This document shows positions 11,946 through 23,279 of a stretch of 64,000 nucleotides of DNA, piece after piece; position 1 is the first letter of the stretch; each line of letters opens with the position of its first letter. The notes under the pieces are model-generated. The model was not told where the DNA came from. It saw nothing but the letters and a program-made list of their open reading frames with translations, and did no database searches. The translations under genes and the position numbers were made by a program. Source of the DNA: Megaleporinus macrocephalus (Eukaryota > Chordata > Actinopteri > Characiformes > Anostomidae); NCBI GenBank assembly GCA_021613375.1, contig CM038719.1, positions 33,580,747-33,644,746 on the forward strand, read 5' to 3'.

Positions 11946-12189
11946 TGACATGTGAAGTCTCCTGACACAGAGGTCGAGGGGGCAGACATGAGAGAGAGTG
12001 TGTGGGTGTCTGATTTTTGTGTGTGTGTGTCTTCTCAAATGGTGACATCCAACCTGTGATCACACACACACACATATCCCACAGCCCCCGAGTGTCTCCT
12101 ACGATATGTTTGGCTTTGACCTCTGAAGAGAGGAGGTGAGTTAGCCCTGCGGCTACTGAGCAGAGCCATCACGAAAACAGGAGAAGAGA

Positions 12190-12960
12190 AAGGAAGGATG
12201 GACGGACATCACCAAATGCTGGGTTCCTTCCCTGGAGGTCCTCTGTAGACCTTTACAGCAGCTGTCTGCGCTTCCTGCATGTTTTTGGCATGCTTTACCT
12301 TCAGTAAGTTCTCGATTGGGTTGAGGCCAGGCGAATGTCTTGGCCTTTGCAGAACATTCCTCTTATTGGCCTTACAGGAGTCTTAGGTTGCTTCTGCAGT
12401 ATGTTTCAGGTCATTGGCTATCTGCATTGTGTAGTGCCGTTAAAGCATTTTGTTGAATCTGAGCTGATATTATAGCCGTATATGGTTCATCCTGCTGGTT
12501 GATTGTCAGCAATCACACCATCAATAACTGCAAGTGTATCAGTTCCCCTCACACATGACTATACTATAACACTGCCTTCACCATGCTTTGGATCACAAGC
12601 AGTTATTTCCCATCATCCTGGTATCTTTGTTGCATCTTTAAATAAGATGTTGATTCAGACTTTGTAGATATTTTATGGAAACTTCTAATGTGGTCACTCT
12701 GAGTGTGGGTTAAATCTTGTGGTAAGCCTTCAGAATATGCATTGTTCTTTACTTATCCTCAGTGTCCTGGTGGATATTCTTAATTTGGCTGACTGTTGCA
12801 AAGTTTTTTTTGTATCATCCACCACAATTGTTCTCCATCATCTGCGGGGCCTTTGTGTTTCCAGTGGATGCATTACGGTTTTTTACCTCTTGTCCGTGGG
12901 AGAAATGCTCATTTTCATTGAACGTGAGGATTGCCAATGCTTATTACGTACTAGAATCCA
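12190..12960 (-). pseudogene. Decayed Tc1/mariner transposase, antisense
   Basis: Reading the minus strand from about 12610 down to 12200 gives fragments of a Tc1-type transposase: DPKHGEGSVIV (compare KHGGGSVMVWG), then a run ending WPQPNREL (compare WPSQSPDLNPIENL). Stops and frameshifts are frequent. Upstream minus-strand sequence to about 12960 probably belongs to the same copy but is too decayed to align by eye. It is a dead fossil. Confidence 0.55.
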
Positions 12961-12994
12961 AAATCACTGCATAAGAAAACATATTAATATTGTT

Positions 12995-13560
12995 GCTTCA
13001 CTTAAAGCTGCTCTATGTAATGTTCTGGGATTTGGAGACCTCTCTGGTGGAAATGTGTAATCGTATGCCTCCTGCAGAAGAACATTTGCTGATGTGGGTT
13101 GTTATTTGGTTCACTTTCTTGAGTGGATGAATCTCGAAATTCGAAGAGAACAAATTGTAGTGAAGAATGTGTCTTCTGAGGATGTGAGTTAATTTTCTAC
13201 TATTACCGTTCAATCTACTTCAATATAATGCTGATTTTCAGATAATTTGAGATCCAAGCTTTGAGCCAGACTTTCTTTTTCATGCATACATATGTATGTG
13301 GTGTGAAAAACCCAATGTCATGTCAGGTTTTACAGAGGTTTTATTGTCCTCACTCAGTAATCATTCATCTTTCAGGATTGACAAGAAATGATACATAATG
13401 CAGTTTTAAACAGGGACTCAAATAGTAGCAGTACATGCATGATTATAAAAGCTAGTTTAGAAGCTACTACAGACAGTCCTGTTTCTAAAATCGGATTGGC
13501 TGAGCCGCGTTTGAAGCCATAGCAAAGTATATGATAGACATACACGATACACACTGCCTC
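12995..13560. repeat. 520-bp dispersed element, copy 1 (direct)
   Basis: Begins 'cacttaaagctgctctatgt' and continues with 'cagaagaacatttgctgatg', 'ttgagtggatgaatct', 'cttcaatataatg', 'catacatatgtatgtg', 'cctcactcagtaatcattca' and 'gacaagaaatg-tacataat'. The same ordered blocks occur at 16405-16935 in direct orientation, and part of them is inverted at 41380-41640. The 'TTAAAGCTGC' start is typical of fish MITE ends. No coding capacity. Confidence 0.75.
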
Positions 13561-14054
13561 ACAACACCTGAACTGTTCTTATCTTCTGGTCCTTTGTGTT
13601 TCTGAGCTAACCAACGCATTCTTTATTTTTAGAATGTGCTAAAGAGTTGGTTGGGCACATTTAATGTATTTTAGGATTGCTAAACTGGCAGCGAAATTTT
13701 TTGGGGCTCATATCGAAAGTTAAATGCAAACGCCACATATAAATATATCTGAACACTAGTAAGTGAAATCATGAGGGAACAACACACAACTGGAGATGGA
13801 ACTGCTGAGCAGCCAACTGTCCCATTAATTTTGAGCCTCTAAAGATGAGGTGGTGATGAAAGAAAATGGTTGTAATTAGTTCAGTATTCTCTCGATTTGG
13901 GTGAACGTATGCTCTTATATTCATTGCACTCCAATATGTTGTTTGTATAATGAATGTCTATTTTATCATCTCCTCTTACCATATAGGAGCCATTCGCAGT
14001 CATACAACTACAGACTGTAGTCCATCTGAATCTCTGTAGACATGGTTACCCTGT
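13561..14054. other. Unannotated intronic DNA
   Basis: No recognised exon or repeat. Confidence 0.35.
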
Positions 14055-14720
14055 TCCTCCGCAGTCCGGACCCTAACAGCAGGGACTAATTGGGTGGTGG
14101 GTCATTCTCAGTACTGCAGTGATGCTAATGTGGTGATGGTGTGTTAGTGTGTGTTGTGCTGATGTGTGTGGATCAGACACAGCAGTGCTGCTGGAGTTTT
14201 AAATAACTGTGTCCACTCACTGTCCATGCTATTAGCCACTTCTACCTTGCTGGTCCAACTTGCAAATGATTGTTGCATAGTACCAATCTCAGAGGTCACT
14301 AAAAGGGTCCCAGATGTTGTCCAATGCGGACCCAAACAGTGTTTATTTTAAGCAGTGGAATGTTTCTTCTCTGTGCGGTGTATGTGATTGGTCAGTAAAC
14401 CCACTGACCAATCACATACGTTGCAAGATCACCAAAGGCGCGTGAGTTATGTGTGTGAGAACAGCCCTGACACCAATTAAGCCCAGGTTTAAAGTCCTGA
14501 CTGGACAACCAAGAGCTCATTTCTCTCACTGAACAAGAGAAAGTCTGAGAGAAGAATACAAGAGAGAGATAAACTGTAAAGATGTTAAATCGAGTTACAA
14601 GAAGAAAAACATTTATTTGAAGTTTTATAAATAATTAATTCAGTTCAGCATTTAAACAGTAAATATACTGAAATATACTGAACGCTATGTGTGATGTGTT
14701 GGTGTTTCAGTAGCTGATGG
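14055..14720. mobile_element. Dispersed element B (copy 1) with a nested insert
   Basis: The blocks 'ccgcagtccggaccc' (14059), 'cagatgttgtccaatgcgga' (about 14311), 'caagatcaccaaaggcg' (about 14425) and 'aaatatactgaacg...gtgtgatgtgttggtgtt' (about 14675-14706) recur in the same order, inverted, at 43005-43585. Relative to that copy this one carries about 235 extra bases (about 14070-14305), which read as part of the common fish 'gtggatcagacacagcagtg' repeat. The layout is therefore a repeat inserted in a repeat. No ORF of note. Confidence 0.65.
14380..14419. repeat. Perfect 17-bp hairpin
   Basis: The arm 'gtatgtgattggtcagt' (14380-14396) is followed after a 6-nt loop by its exact reverse complement 'actgaccaatcacatac' (14403-14419). 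Each arm holds an ATTGG/CCAAT core. It sits inside element B. Confidence 0.95.
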
Positions 14721-14859
14721 TATAAGATGTTGATACTAGGCTACTTCAGTATACGACACTGAATCATGACACAAGTTAGAAGTTATGATGGTCCAGACCT
14801 AGGCCTGAAGACATTTCCACCAACTGGACCTTACTGACTAATTAAATACCCCTGGTCTA

Positions 14860-15065
14860 GCGCTTCATGAGTGATCACAGGACACTGTTGGCTGGATAGT
14901 TTTGGTTGGTGGACTATTCTCAGTCCAGCAGCGACACTGCGATCCACTCACACCAGCGCAACACACAATAAAACAACACCACCAGTGTCACTGCAGTACT
15001 GAGAATGATCCACCACCCAAATGATATCTGCTCCATGGTGGTCCTGTTGGGGTATACAGAGAGTA
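14860..15065. repeat. Common fish 'ctattctcagtccagcag' repeat fragment
   Basis: Contains 'cacaggacactgttggctgg', 'ggtggactattctcagtcca', 'gatccactcacaccagcgca' and 'gagaatgatccaccacccaa' in that order. These are diagnostic blocks of a repeat that I associate with otophysan fish introns. A related fragment lies at 37080-37325. Confidence 0.65.
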
Positions 15066-16404
15066 TACAGTCTGTTGGACTACAGTTGTTAGACTTGTGG
15101 TCTCTGGCTTTGTTTAATATACTGTTATTTATACATGAAAACAAAAGCTTTCTGCAGAGTTAAAACCAGTTAAAACCTCCATGAGAACTTGGTTCTGTGC
15201 CTGTGGAGTATCCATGTAGTACTACTTAATTTGAAGCCTTACCACATGCGTGCATCCGTCTAGCGCCCCCTCATGCCTCCAGTGTGCTGCAGTCAGCAGG
15301 ACTACTGCGACTTAACGCCCCAGCCTGGGCGGAGAGTGCCATGTGCAGGCATGTGGAGTCATACAGAGAGTCATTCTGTCACCACTTCGCTCATCAGCCT
15401 ATTTCTTTCTGTCGGCCTCTCTCGGATTGCTGACCCCTTAAACAGCAATATCTTTAAAATCTATTACAGCATATTTAGAACATACTGACTGTGTATACTG
15501 TTACATTACATTTCATAGGAGAGCCGGATTGTTTGTTGCACTTGTTGTAAATTTAGTAGCGGCGGAGCGCATTCTCCTACAGCGCTTTCTCCGAAATATA
15601 TGACTCACCTCAGGCCTCATCACCAGAGTTTTCACAAGGACACTCACACGCTGCCACAGCACTGCTCTTTTTTAATGAGAAAGATAGCGAGGGATGTTCA
15701 AGTGTGCATCACATTGGCCCTGAAATAGAATATGAGGGAGCATGGAAACGCATGTCACGTGGCCACTTTTAAGGTTACAAGTGGATGCTCTTGTCCGTGG
15801 AAGCAAGGCTTAGTTTCATTGAAAGTGAGGTTATACACTAGTATCCAAAACCACTACACAATGAAACATACTGATATTAGGTGTGTCTCAAAACCTACAT
15901 GGACAGCATTTTACTTCATAGTATGCGCTCCCGACATGTAGGCTGTCCCAATTCTTTGATATCTTAAACATGCTGTCTAATGAGAAACCTTATTTTAACC
16001 TGATTTTAAGAAAACACTGAATGCTTCCTCAGCCGCTATGGCAATCCCATGGTGCCACGCAGGCAAATCTTAGTTATTTTGATTCTCTCTGGTGTTTTAA
16101 TGTGTTTCTTGTCATATAATCACACAAATCAGTATTTTATTATCAACTCTGTAACGAGTCTTTAACCATTTTGCAGTTTTATACTCGAGCCATTTGCATT
16201 TATGCTAGCGGATATTTAAGCCTTAGGCTATTGTTTTGGATGCCGGCCGGTAGCTTAGCAACCAGCTAAACCACAGGTCACGTGCTGCAGTGGGCGGGAA
16301 CAAGCCGTGACGCAGTCTCTCTCTAACTAGAGCGTCTTAGTAATCTGTTTTATGAGGAGAGATGAGGAGAGAACACTGCTACTTAAACACCTGCCACACC
16401 CATT
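15066..16404. other. Unannotated intronic DNA
   Basis: No exon recognised. Short segments near 15780-15870 resemble parts of the element at 12880-12980 ('cttgtccgtgg', 'cattgaa-gtgagg', 'ctagtatccaaaacca'), so a diverged repeat is partly shared. Confidence 0.4.
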
Positions 16405-16935
16405 GTTCACTTAAAGCTGTGCTGTGTAATGTTCTGGGTCTCTGGTGAAAATGTGTAATAACATGCTGTGTGCAGAAGAACATTTGCTGATGTGATTTGT
16501 TCTTCGGTTCACTCTCTTGAGTGGATGAATCTGACAATTTAAGAAGAATTCAAAGAGAACTCAGTCAAAACATAGTGAAGGACGTGTCTTTAGTTGTCTA
16601 CAATTTCCGTCCAATCTACTTCAATATTATGTTGATTTTCAGATCATTTGAGATCTAAACTTACCAGACCTTGTTTTTGAGTCTGTGTATATGATGTTCA
16701 TGCATACATATGTATGTGATGTGGAAAACTCAATGTCTCTTAACAAACCAATAATCATTTTATTTTAGTTTTTATTATCCTCACTCAGTAATCATTCATC
16801 TCTCAGTTTTGACAAGAAATGGTACATAATGCAAGACTCAAGTAGTAGCTACTACTAAAATCTGATTGGTTGAGTCACGTTTGAAGCCATAGTAATATAT
16901 ATGACAGACATACACTATGACTGCCTCACAACCTG
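16405..16935. repeat. 520-bp dispersed element, copy 2 (direct)
   Basis: Same block order as 12995-13560: 'cacttaaagctgtgctgtgt', 'gcagaagaacatttgctgat', 'ttgagtggatgaatctgaca', 'catacatatgtatgtgatgt' and 'cctcactcagtaatcattca'. The copies differ by many substitutions and small indels, so they are old. Confidence 0.75.
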
Positions 16936-17699
16936 AACTGTACTTAATGTGCTATGTCTTTCTACTGTTAATGGAATAATCATTGACTCTAATGTTGCTC
17001 ATATGGGAGAACCAAGTGTATTGATGAAGTAACATCCTGGTTCTGTTTAAACTGATTGGATTAGCTTTCTTTCTTACCTAGAACTCAGCTGGTCAGACAG
17101 CTAACAGGCTAAAAGATACGCAAACAACTCCATCATAATTATTACAGGCTTGAATTAAAGTACTTTGGAAACGACTGACTATAAAACTGCAATATAAAAG
17201 TCTTGAATGTCTCATATGCTGCAAATGCATGTGCTTCAGTCAGACGTAGCATCAAATCCAGGCTCAAACACCTTCGTACTTCCTAAATATTGCACTTATT
17301 GCAAACATTTGCCAAGTATGGATGTGTCTGAACTGCTGGAGACACCTTGCCCTGCACATTCCCTGCTTTATAACACTCCCCATGACTCTGAAAGGACATG
17401 TTAGTAAGCTGACAAGTTGAATCAGGTGTGGTGGGAGCAGGGAAGACACTAAAATGTGCAGGACAGGGTGCCTTCAGGAACAGGATTTAGAAAACCCGAG
17501 CACTGTTGCGTGACAGGAGCCAGTGTTTAGAATTATACATAGAGCACTACATAGGGAGCACAGAGCCTTTCTTGATGAGAACCTAATATGGGAAAAGGGG
17601 TGACACTGGATTGGTGCTATAATATATGCTTTTGTTTCATCAAATTTGATACAATATGAGCGCAAGTCATGAAAAAAGCAAGAAATAATTCTAATAAAT

Positions 17700-18010
17700 A
17701 ATATATATATACACATACTATCAGTCAAAGGTTTGGACACACCTACCCAGGTGTATCTTGTTTTTACCATTTGAATAGTAATACTAGTAGTAAATAATTG
17801 TAAAGACATCAAAACTCTAACATTACTAGAGCAGAATAAAACATCTGGTTGTGGTTTATAGAATGTTGATGTTAAAAATGAGCTAATTTGCTCTGATGCA
17901 GTTTTACATACTTTGAACATTCTGGCTAGCAGCTTCACGGAGAGCCACATGAGCTGCTTCTCCAACAGAACTGAAGAAGATAGTATACATGCTGAGATCT
18001 TGTGTCAAAA
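17700..18010. mobile_element. Tc1-like element end, copy 1
   Basis: Starts next to a short TA run with 'cagtcaaaggtttggacaca', the typical terminal inverted repeat of a widespread fish Tc1-like transposon. It continues through 'taaaacatctggttgtggtt' and 'gaacattctggctagcagct', which resembles antisense 5' sequence of such elements ('cattctctcaaccagcttca'). A second copy with an insertion is at 19205-19680. Confidence 0.7.
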
Positions 18011-18110
18011 TCCATCTATCCATTATCTGCTGCTTAATCCCGCTAGTTGGGGTCATGGTGGGGCTGGATCCACTCCCTCAAAATTCCACAAAATTCAGAT
18101 TGTTGATTCT
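18011..18110 (-). mobile_element. Mermaid-like repeat fragment, antisense
   Basis: Short piece reading 'ccatctatccattatctgct' then 'cccgctagttggggtcatgg', the antisense 3' end of the same repeat family as at 10670-10920. Confidence 0.55.
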
Positions 18111-19204
<1,094 letters not shown>

Positions 19205-19210
<6 letters not shown>

Positions 19211-19680
19211 ATCAGTCAAAGGTTTGGACACACCTACCCAGGTGTCTCTTGTTTTTACCATTTGAATAGTAATACTAATAGTGAATAATAGTGACGACAT
19301 CAAAACTCTAAAATTCCTGGAGCAGAATAAAACATCTGGTTGTGGTTTAAAGAATGTTGATAGTGTCTTTTAGAAATTAGCTAATTTGCTTTGATGCAGT
19401 TTTGCATACTTTGAACATTCTGGCTAACAAGGAGGCAGTCGTGGCCTGAAGGTTAGGGATCAGGTCTTGTGACCAGAAGGTCGTCGGTTTGATCTCCGGG
19501 ACCAGCAGGAAACGATTGAGGTGCCCTTGAGCTAGGCACCTAACCCCCAACTGCTCCCCGGGTGCCGTGGATAGGGCGTATGTGTGAGCTGTGGATAGTG
19601 TGTATGTTCACTAGTGTGTGTATATGTGTATATAGCAGCTTCACAGAGATAGTATACATGCTGAGATCTTGTTGTGTCTG
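19205..19680. mobile_element. Tc1-like element end, copy 2, split by a SINE
   Basis: Matches 17728-18000 from 'cagtcaaaggtttggacaca' through 'gcatactttgaacattctgg'. It is then interrupted at about 19427 by a SINE and resumes at about 19635 with 'agcagcttcacagagatagt' and 'catgctgagatcttg'. The second part is a little shorter than in copy 1. Confidence 0.8.
19428..19634 (+). mobile_element. tRNA-derived SINE
   Basis: The head 'ggcagtcgtggcctgaaggt' holds an A-box-like 'tggcctgaaggttagg', and 'ggtcgtcggtttgatctcc' holds a B-box-like 'ggtttgatctcc' about 40 bp later. Then comes the common fish SINE body 'ttgagctaggcacctaaccc' and 'caactgctccccgggtgccg'. It is inserted in a Tc1-like copy, with a possible short target duplication (taaca/tagca). 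It is not a functional tRNA gene. Confidence 0.85.
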
Positions 19681-19949
19681 AAATAGTTTTGTACATGGGC
19701 ACCAACTTTACTATTTAAACTTGTGTTTCAACACATTACGATCGAAATGATTATTTTGATTATATAACTATATATCCAGTATATACTTTTGTCTGGCAGT
19801 GTACATCTCAATAAAACAAAAACAGAATTATCGGTCAAGCAGGGTAGATACTCTGATTGACTGACGATATCATAAATGCTGATAATACAAACAATTATTG
19901 CGTAATGAAAGTGTTACTTTGTATTCATTCATACTAAGTACTAAGCTGC
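19681..19949. other. AT-rich intronic DNA
   Basis: Nothing recognised beyond short AT-rich runs. Confidence 0.35.
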
Positions 19950-20115
19950 ATAGGTTCTCAGAACAATGGACAGACCACCCCAGAGCCCAGACCTCAACAT
20001 CACTGAACGCGGTTGGGATTATTGGCATCTTGAGAAGCAGAAAACGCTAAATCAACTTCTGAGACTAAACTTTGAAGGTGGAAAGACAGTGAGTTGCTAA
20101 GAGCCACTGTTGTAT
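19950..20115 (+). pseudogene. Tc1/mariner transposase C-terminal fragment
   Basis: One open frame reads MDRPPQSPDLNITERGWDYW and continues HLEKQKTLNQLLRL. The canonical block in Tc1/mariner transposases is W-P-x-Q-S-P-D-L-N-P-I-E-x-x-W-x-x-L, which contains the last catalytic acidic residue (here the D of SPDLN). Nothing of the DNA-binding half is nearby. It is a short fossil. Confidence 0.75.
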
Positions 20116-20149
20116 TCCCGCTACTTCAGAACAGACCGCAAATCAAAGC

Positions 20150-20780
20150 CAGTAGACAGTTACAGCTCGGGGCCTGCACAGAGAGCTCTTTAAGCTAACA
20201 CTAACCGCTATAGCAATAACCTCCCTATTCCGGCCCGCTGAACATCCGGCGCTGAAAAGGGAAAAGCGTTCGGCTGTGAATCTTTTGTGGCCGGGAGGTG
20301 ATAAAAGCGGCAGCGGAGAGCTCGAAACATTGTATGATGCTGTTTGTGGTGCAGCTGCCAAAAGCCCACCTCCGAAGCCTCCCTCGGAGGAAGCAGCGGA
20401 GGGGAGAAACGAGGGCTGCTGCGGTGGAAAATGGAAAAGAGCATCCCAGAAAGAGTTTGACGTGCCCTCGCTTTAGCACACATGAGCGCGGTGACTGATG
20501 TGAAGGAACGTGATGGCATTTGGCTTCTGGAACCCGACGGAACGGTGGTGAGGGAATCGGCTGTGGCTGGGGAGGGAGATTAAAAGATGGCGGGGTGAAA
20601 GCGATAGAGACAAAGATGGAAGCCTGGATAAAGGATGGCCTGTGGTGAAGGATAGAGAGAGGAGGGCAGCTAAGCAGGCATGGTAAAGATGGAAGGAGAG
20701 AGAGCAGGGCCTGTGGAGAGAGCGATGGAGTGATAGGAAAGCTCGCTGAAAGGCTCGGCTCTCTCAGTGGGCCGCGGACA
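20150..20780. other. CpG-richer, repeat-free patch
   Basis: CpG dinucleotides are visibly denser here than in the flanks, roughly one per 15-20 bp between 20230 and 20600. The sequence is GC-richer, lacks recognisable transposons and is purine-rich after 20600. Several overlapping ORFs exist on both strands (for example 20208-20519 minus), but none resembles a known protein. It could be a small CpG island, an enhancer or an alternative first-exon region. No core promoter element was convincing. Confidence 0.35.
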
Positions 20781-21057
20781 GGAGGTCACAGAGGGGTCAA
20801 GAGCCTACAGCTGGCTTCAACAACTCTGTTAATACTGTCTCAACAGTCCACTGATTCAACAGGACTGCTTGCACGCTGGCGCTTGTGCTGACACGAGCAA
20901 AAGGGTGTTCCCTGTGCAAGCAAGTCTTTTGGTCTGTAGGGGAGATATCTAAGAAATCTGAGATATCTAAGAAATCTGGAAGTCAATGGAACCAGATTTT
21001 TTTCCAAGCTAATTTTCAGACAATGTAAACAATCATTGGTTTAAATGATGTACAGTG

Positions 21058-21060
<3 letters not shown>

Positions 21061-21123
<63 letters not shown>

Positions 21124-21133
21124 CACACACACA
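21061..21133. repeat. (TA)n microsatellite
   Basis: TA run at about 21061-21123 followed by (CA)n. It directly abuts the left end of a Tc1-type element. Confidence 0.95.
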
Positions 21134-21644
21134 CCCTACCACTCAAAAGTTTGGGATCACAGTGAAATGTTGTTTTCAATGGAGTATCTTCCTTCTTTAA
21201 CACAACAATGGACTGACGGGTCTCTAAAGAAAGTTGTTTCTTTCTGGTCATTTTGAGTCGGTCAGCAAGCCATCAACTGCTGAGGCTTCAGATATTAAAC
21301 TAACCTAGAATGTTGGACTCTCTTTTATTCTTACTTATTAGTAGAATGTTTTCAGCTGTGCATCACAATTGAGCAAGAGTGTCCTAACAACCAATTAGCC
21401 CAATAACATCCTTAACTTGGATTGGCGGCCGTACCAGGAGATTAAGGCAGAGGACTGAGAATTGCTGATAATAAGACTGTATGCAAAATAAGCCTCTATA
21501 CAAAAATAGGCTTTAATACAAACATTTTTATTCTTTAAAAATCATCTGATACACTTACATTAATTGTAAAATGGACAAAGGCATGAATTGCATGATAATT
21601 GCATGAAATGAAATTCTAAAAAAATCCTAAACTTTTGAGTGGTA

Positions 21645-21646
<2 letters not shown>
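21134..21646. mobile_element. Non-autonomous Tc1/mariner element with TIRs
   Basis: The left end 'accctaccactcaaaagttt' and the right end 'aacttttgagtggtagt' are inverted repeats of each other. The body has blocks typical of a widespread fish family ('gttttcagctgtgcatcaca', 'ccaattagcccaataacatc', 'taacttggattgg'). It is flanked on both sides by long TA microsatellites, in line with the TA target site of Tc1/mariner elements. No transposase. Confidence 0.85.

Positions 21647-21716
<70 letters not shown>
21647..21716. repeat. (TA)n microsatellite
   Basis: About 35 uninterrupted TA units immediately right of the Tc1-type element. Confidence 0.95.
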
Positions 21717-21717
<1 letters not shown>

Positions 21718-21739
21718 CATGTATTTTTAAATGTTTTTT

Positions 21740-22240
21740 AAATATTTCCCTTTTGCATGTTCCCTTAATCTCTGAAAACATCTCATGATCATTTCATGAT
21801 TTAGTACCGTACATATATTGCATATTGTTCCTTTAAAGTCAGCATGGCCAAAGCCAAGCATCAAGTAGAGAGAGATAAAGCTGCCTGTTCTGTTAAAGGA
21901 ACAATATGTAACATAGAGAAACTGTTGTTTGGAGTGATGGTGCTTGGCCCAGTACCATTCTTCCTGTTGGCACATAGGAATATACAGGAATATAATTCTA
22001 ACCAGTAGTATATTTTTAATTATCCTTCTCAACAGGAATATAATGAAAGTGGATGAATGACAACTAAGTGCTTTCTTGGCTCCCTTTTGCATGTTTCTTT
22101 AATCTCTGATTAAATATAAAGGTAGTTTTATGGTTTAGTACAGTGAATGCATTACATATTGTTCCTTTAAAGTCAGCATGACCAAAGCCAAGCATCAAGT
22201 AAAGGGATATAAAGCCATTTGTTCTCTGGAATGATGTTTC
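21740..22240. repeat. Direct duplication with 'ttgttcctttaaagtcagca' core
   Basis: The block 'catattgttcctttaaagtc' followed by 'gccaaagccaagcatcaagt' occurs at about 21820 and again at about 22155. Each is preceded by 'ttttgcatgtt' and 'ttaatctctga'. A reverse-complement end ('ttaaaggaacaatatgtaac') at about 21893 suggests the unit is a MITE with TTAAAGGAACA-type ends. Confidence 0.7.
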
Positions 22241-23279
22241 ATCCAATACTATCCATCCAAAGTTCCTAATGAGAAATTAAGAGAAATATACATATCTAAC
22301 AGTACAGACGGCATCTTTTACACTGTGATAGGAAACATGGTAACTCACCGAAGGCTCCAGTTGCACGTTTTACTGACCAACATTGCCAAAACCCACTACT
22401 GTTAGGGCAGATTTTAATGTTCCAAACACTGTGAATGGATTATCATTAAGCTTAGTAACATTCTCCATCTCATCGTATTCTATTAAAATGGTCTTATGGT
22501 TGTCAAATGATGGGATGATGGTCAAAGCGAGAGTATTAAAACTGTGGAACAACACACAGACCTCTCATCATAGCCCTCCAATACAGTTTAAGTAGTCTTC
22601 ACTGTTTCCCCATCCAAATCAGGTGCCCAGGACCCTTGAAATTGGGCAGAAAGGCAGCGATCAGGCAGATAAGTATGGAGGAGAGGGAGCTGCTGCCGAT
22701 GGAGTGAGAAAGAGAGAGAGACTGAGGCAAAGATGATGAGAAGGATGTGGAAGTGTGAGCTATTTTAGGTTATGGTGCTCTTCTGGCCCCCCCAGAGACT
22801 TTAATAACGAGGCCAGCACTCCAAGACACACCAGGGACAGCACAATCCCCAGGACACGTGGAATCACGGAAGCAAACTCACTCATAATGCTGAGAGGACT
22901 TTAGCTTGTATATAAGCAGCAGAGCTCACAGTTATTGGTTAACAATAACACAGCCATGCCGTGATTATATATCATAACCACAAGTTAGGAGTGGGCAGGT
23001 TTTACTGGGAGAAGCCGAGTAATGCTTGTTTTGATGCAGGACCTTTTTTTCTTAAGTCCAGTTTGGGTGGGATTAGGTAATTACATGGGAAGGTGGGGTG
23101 ATGTAATCTTTACCGCCAATTGTCAGTTTTTTCAGTTCTTCTAAACAAGCCATGGCAGTCATTTTCAATAAAATGAACAGGTTGATCCCGCATGAAGCAC
23201 CATGTTGGTTGAAAAGCTATTCAATGCTGTGGAATAGGAGATTCTTAAATATGGAGTCAGTGGAAGAAGATTTTACTCA
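22241..23279. other. Mostly single-copy-looking intronic DNA
   Basis: No exon recognised. A purine-rich stretch lies at about 22640-22760. An AT-rich ORF pair at 22370-22595 has no family resemblance. Confidence 0.4.

Noticed and set aside
19440..19520. Functional tRNA gene
   Set aside because: The A and B boxes belong to a SINE head. No complete cloverleaf could be drawn and the SINE body follows directly. The same holds for 27475-27560.
20208..20519. Minus-strand protein gene in the CpG-richer patch
   Set aside because: Several overlapping frames on both strands are open because of the higher GC content. None resembles a known protein.
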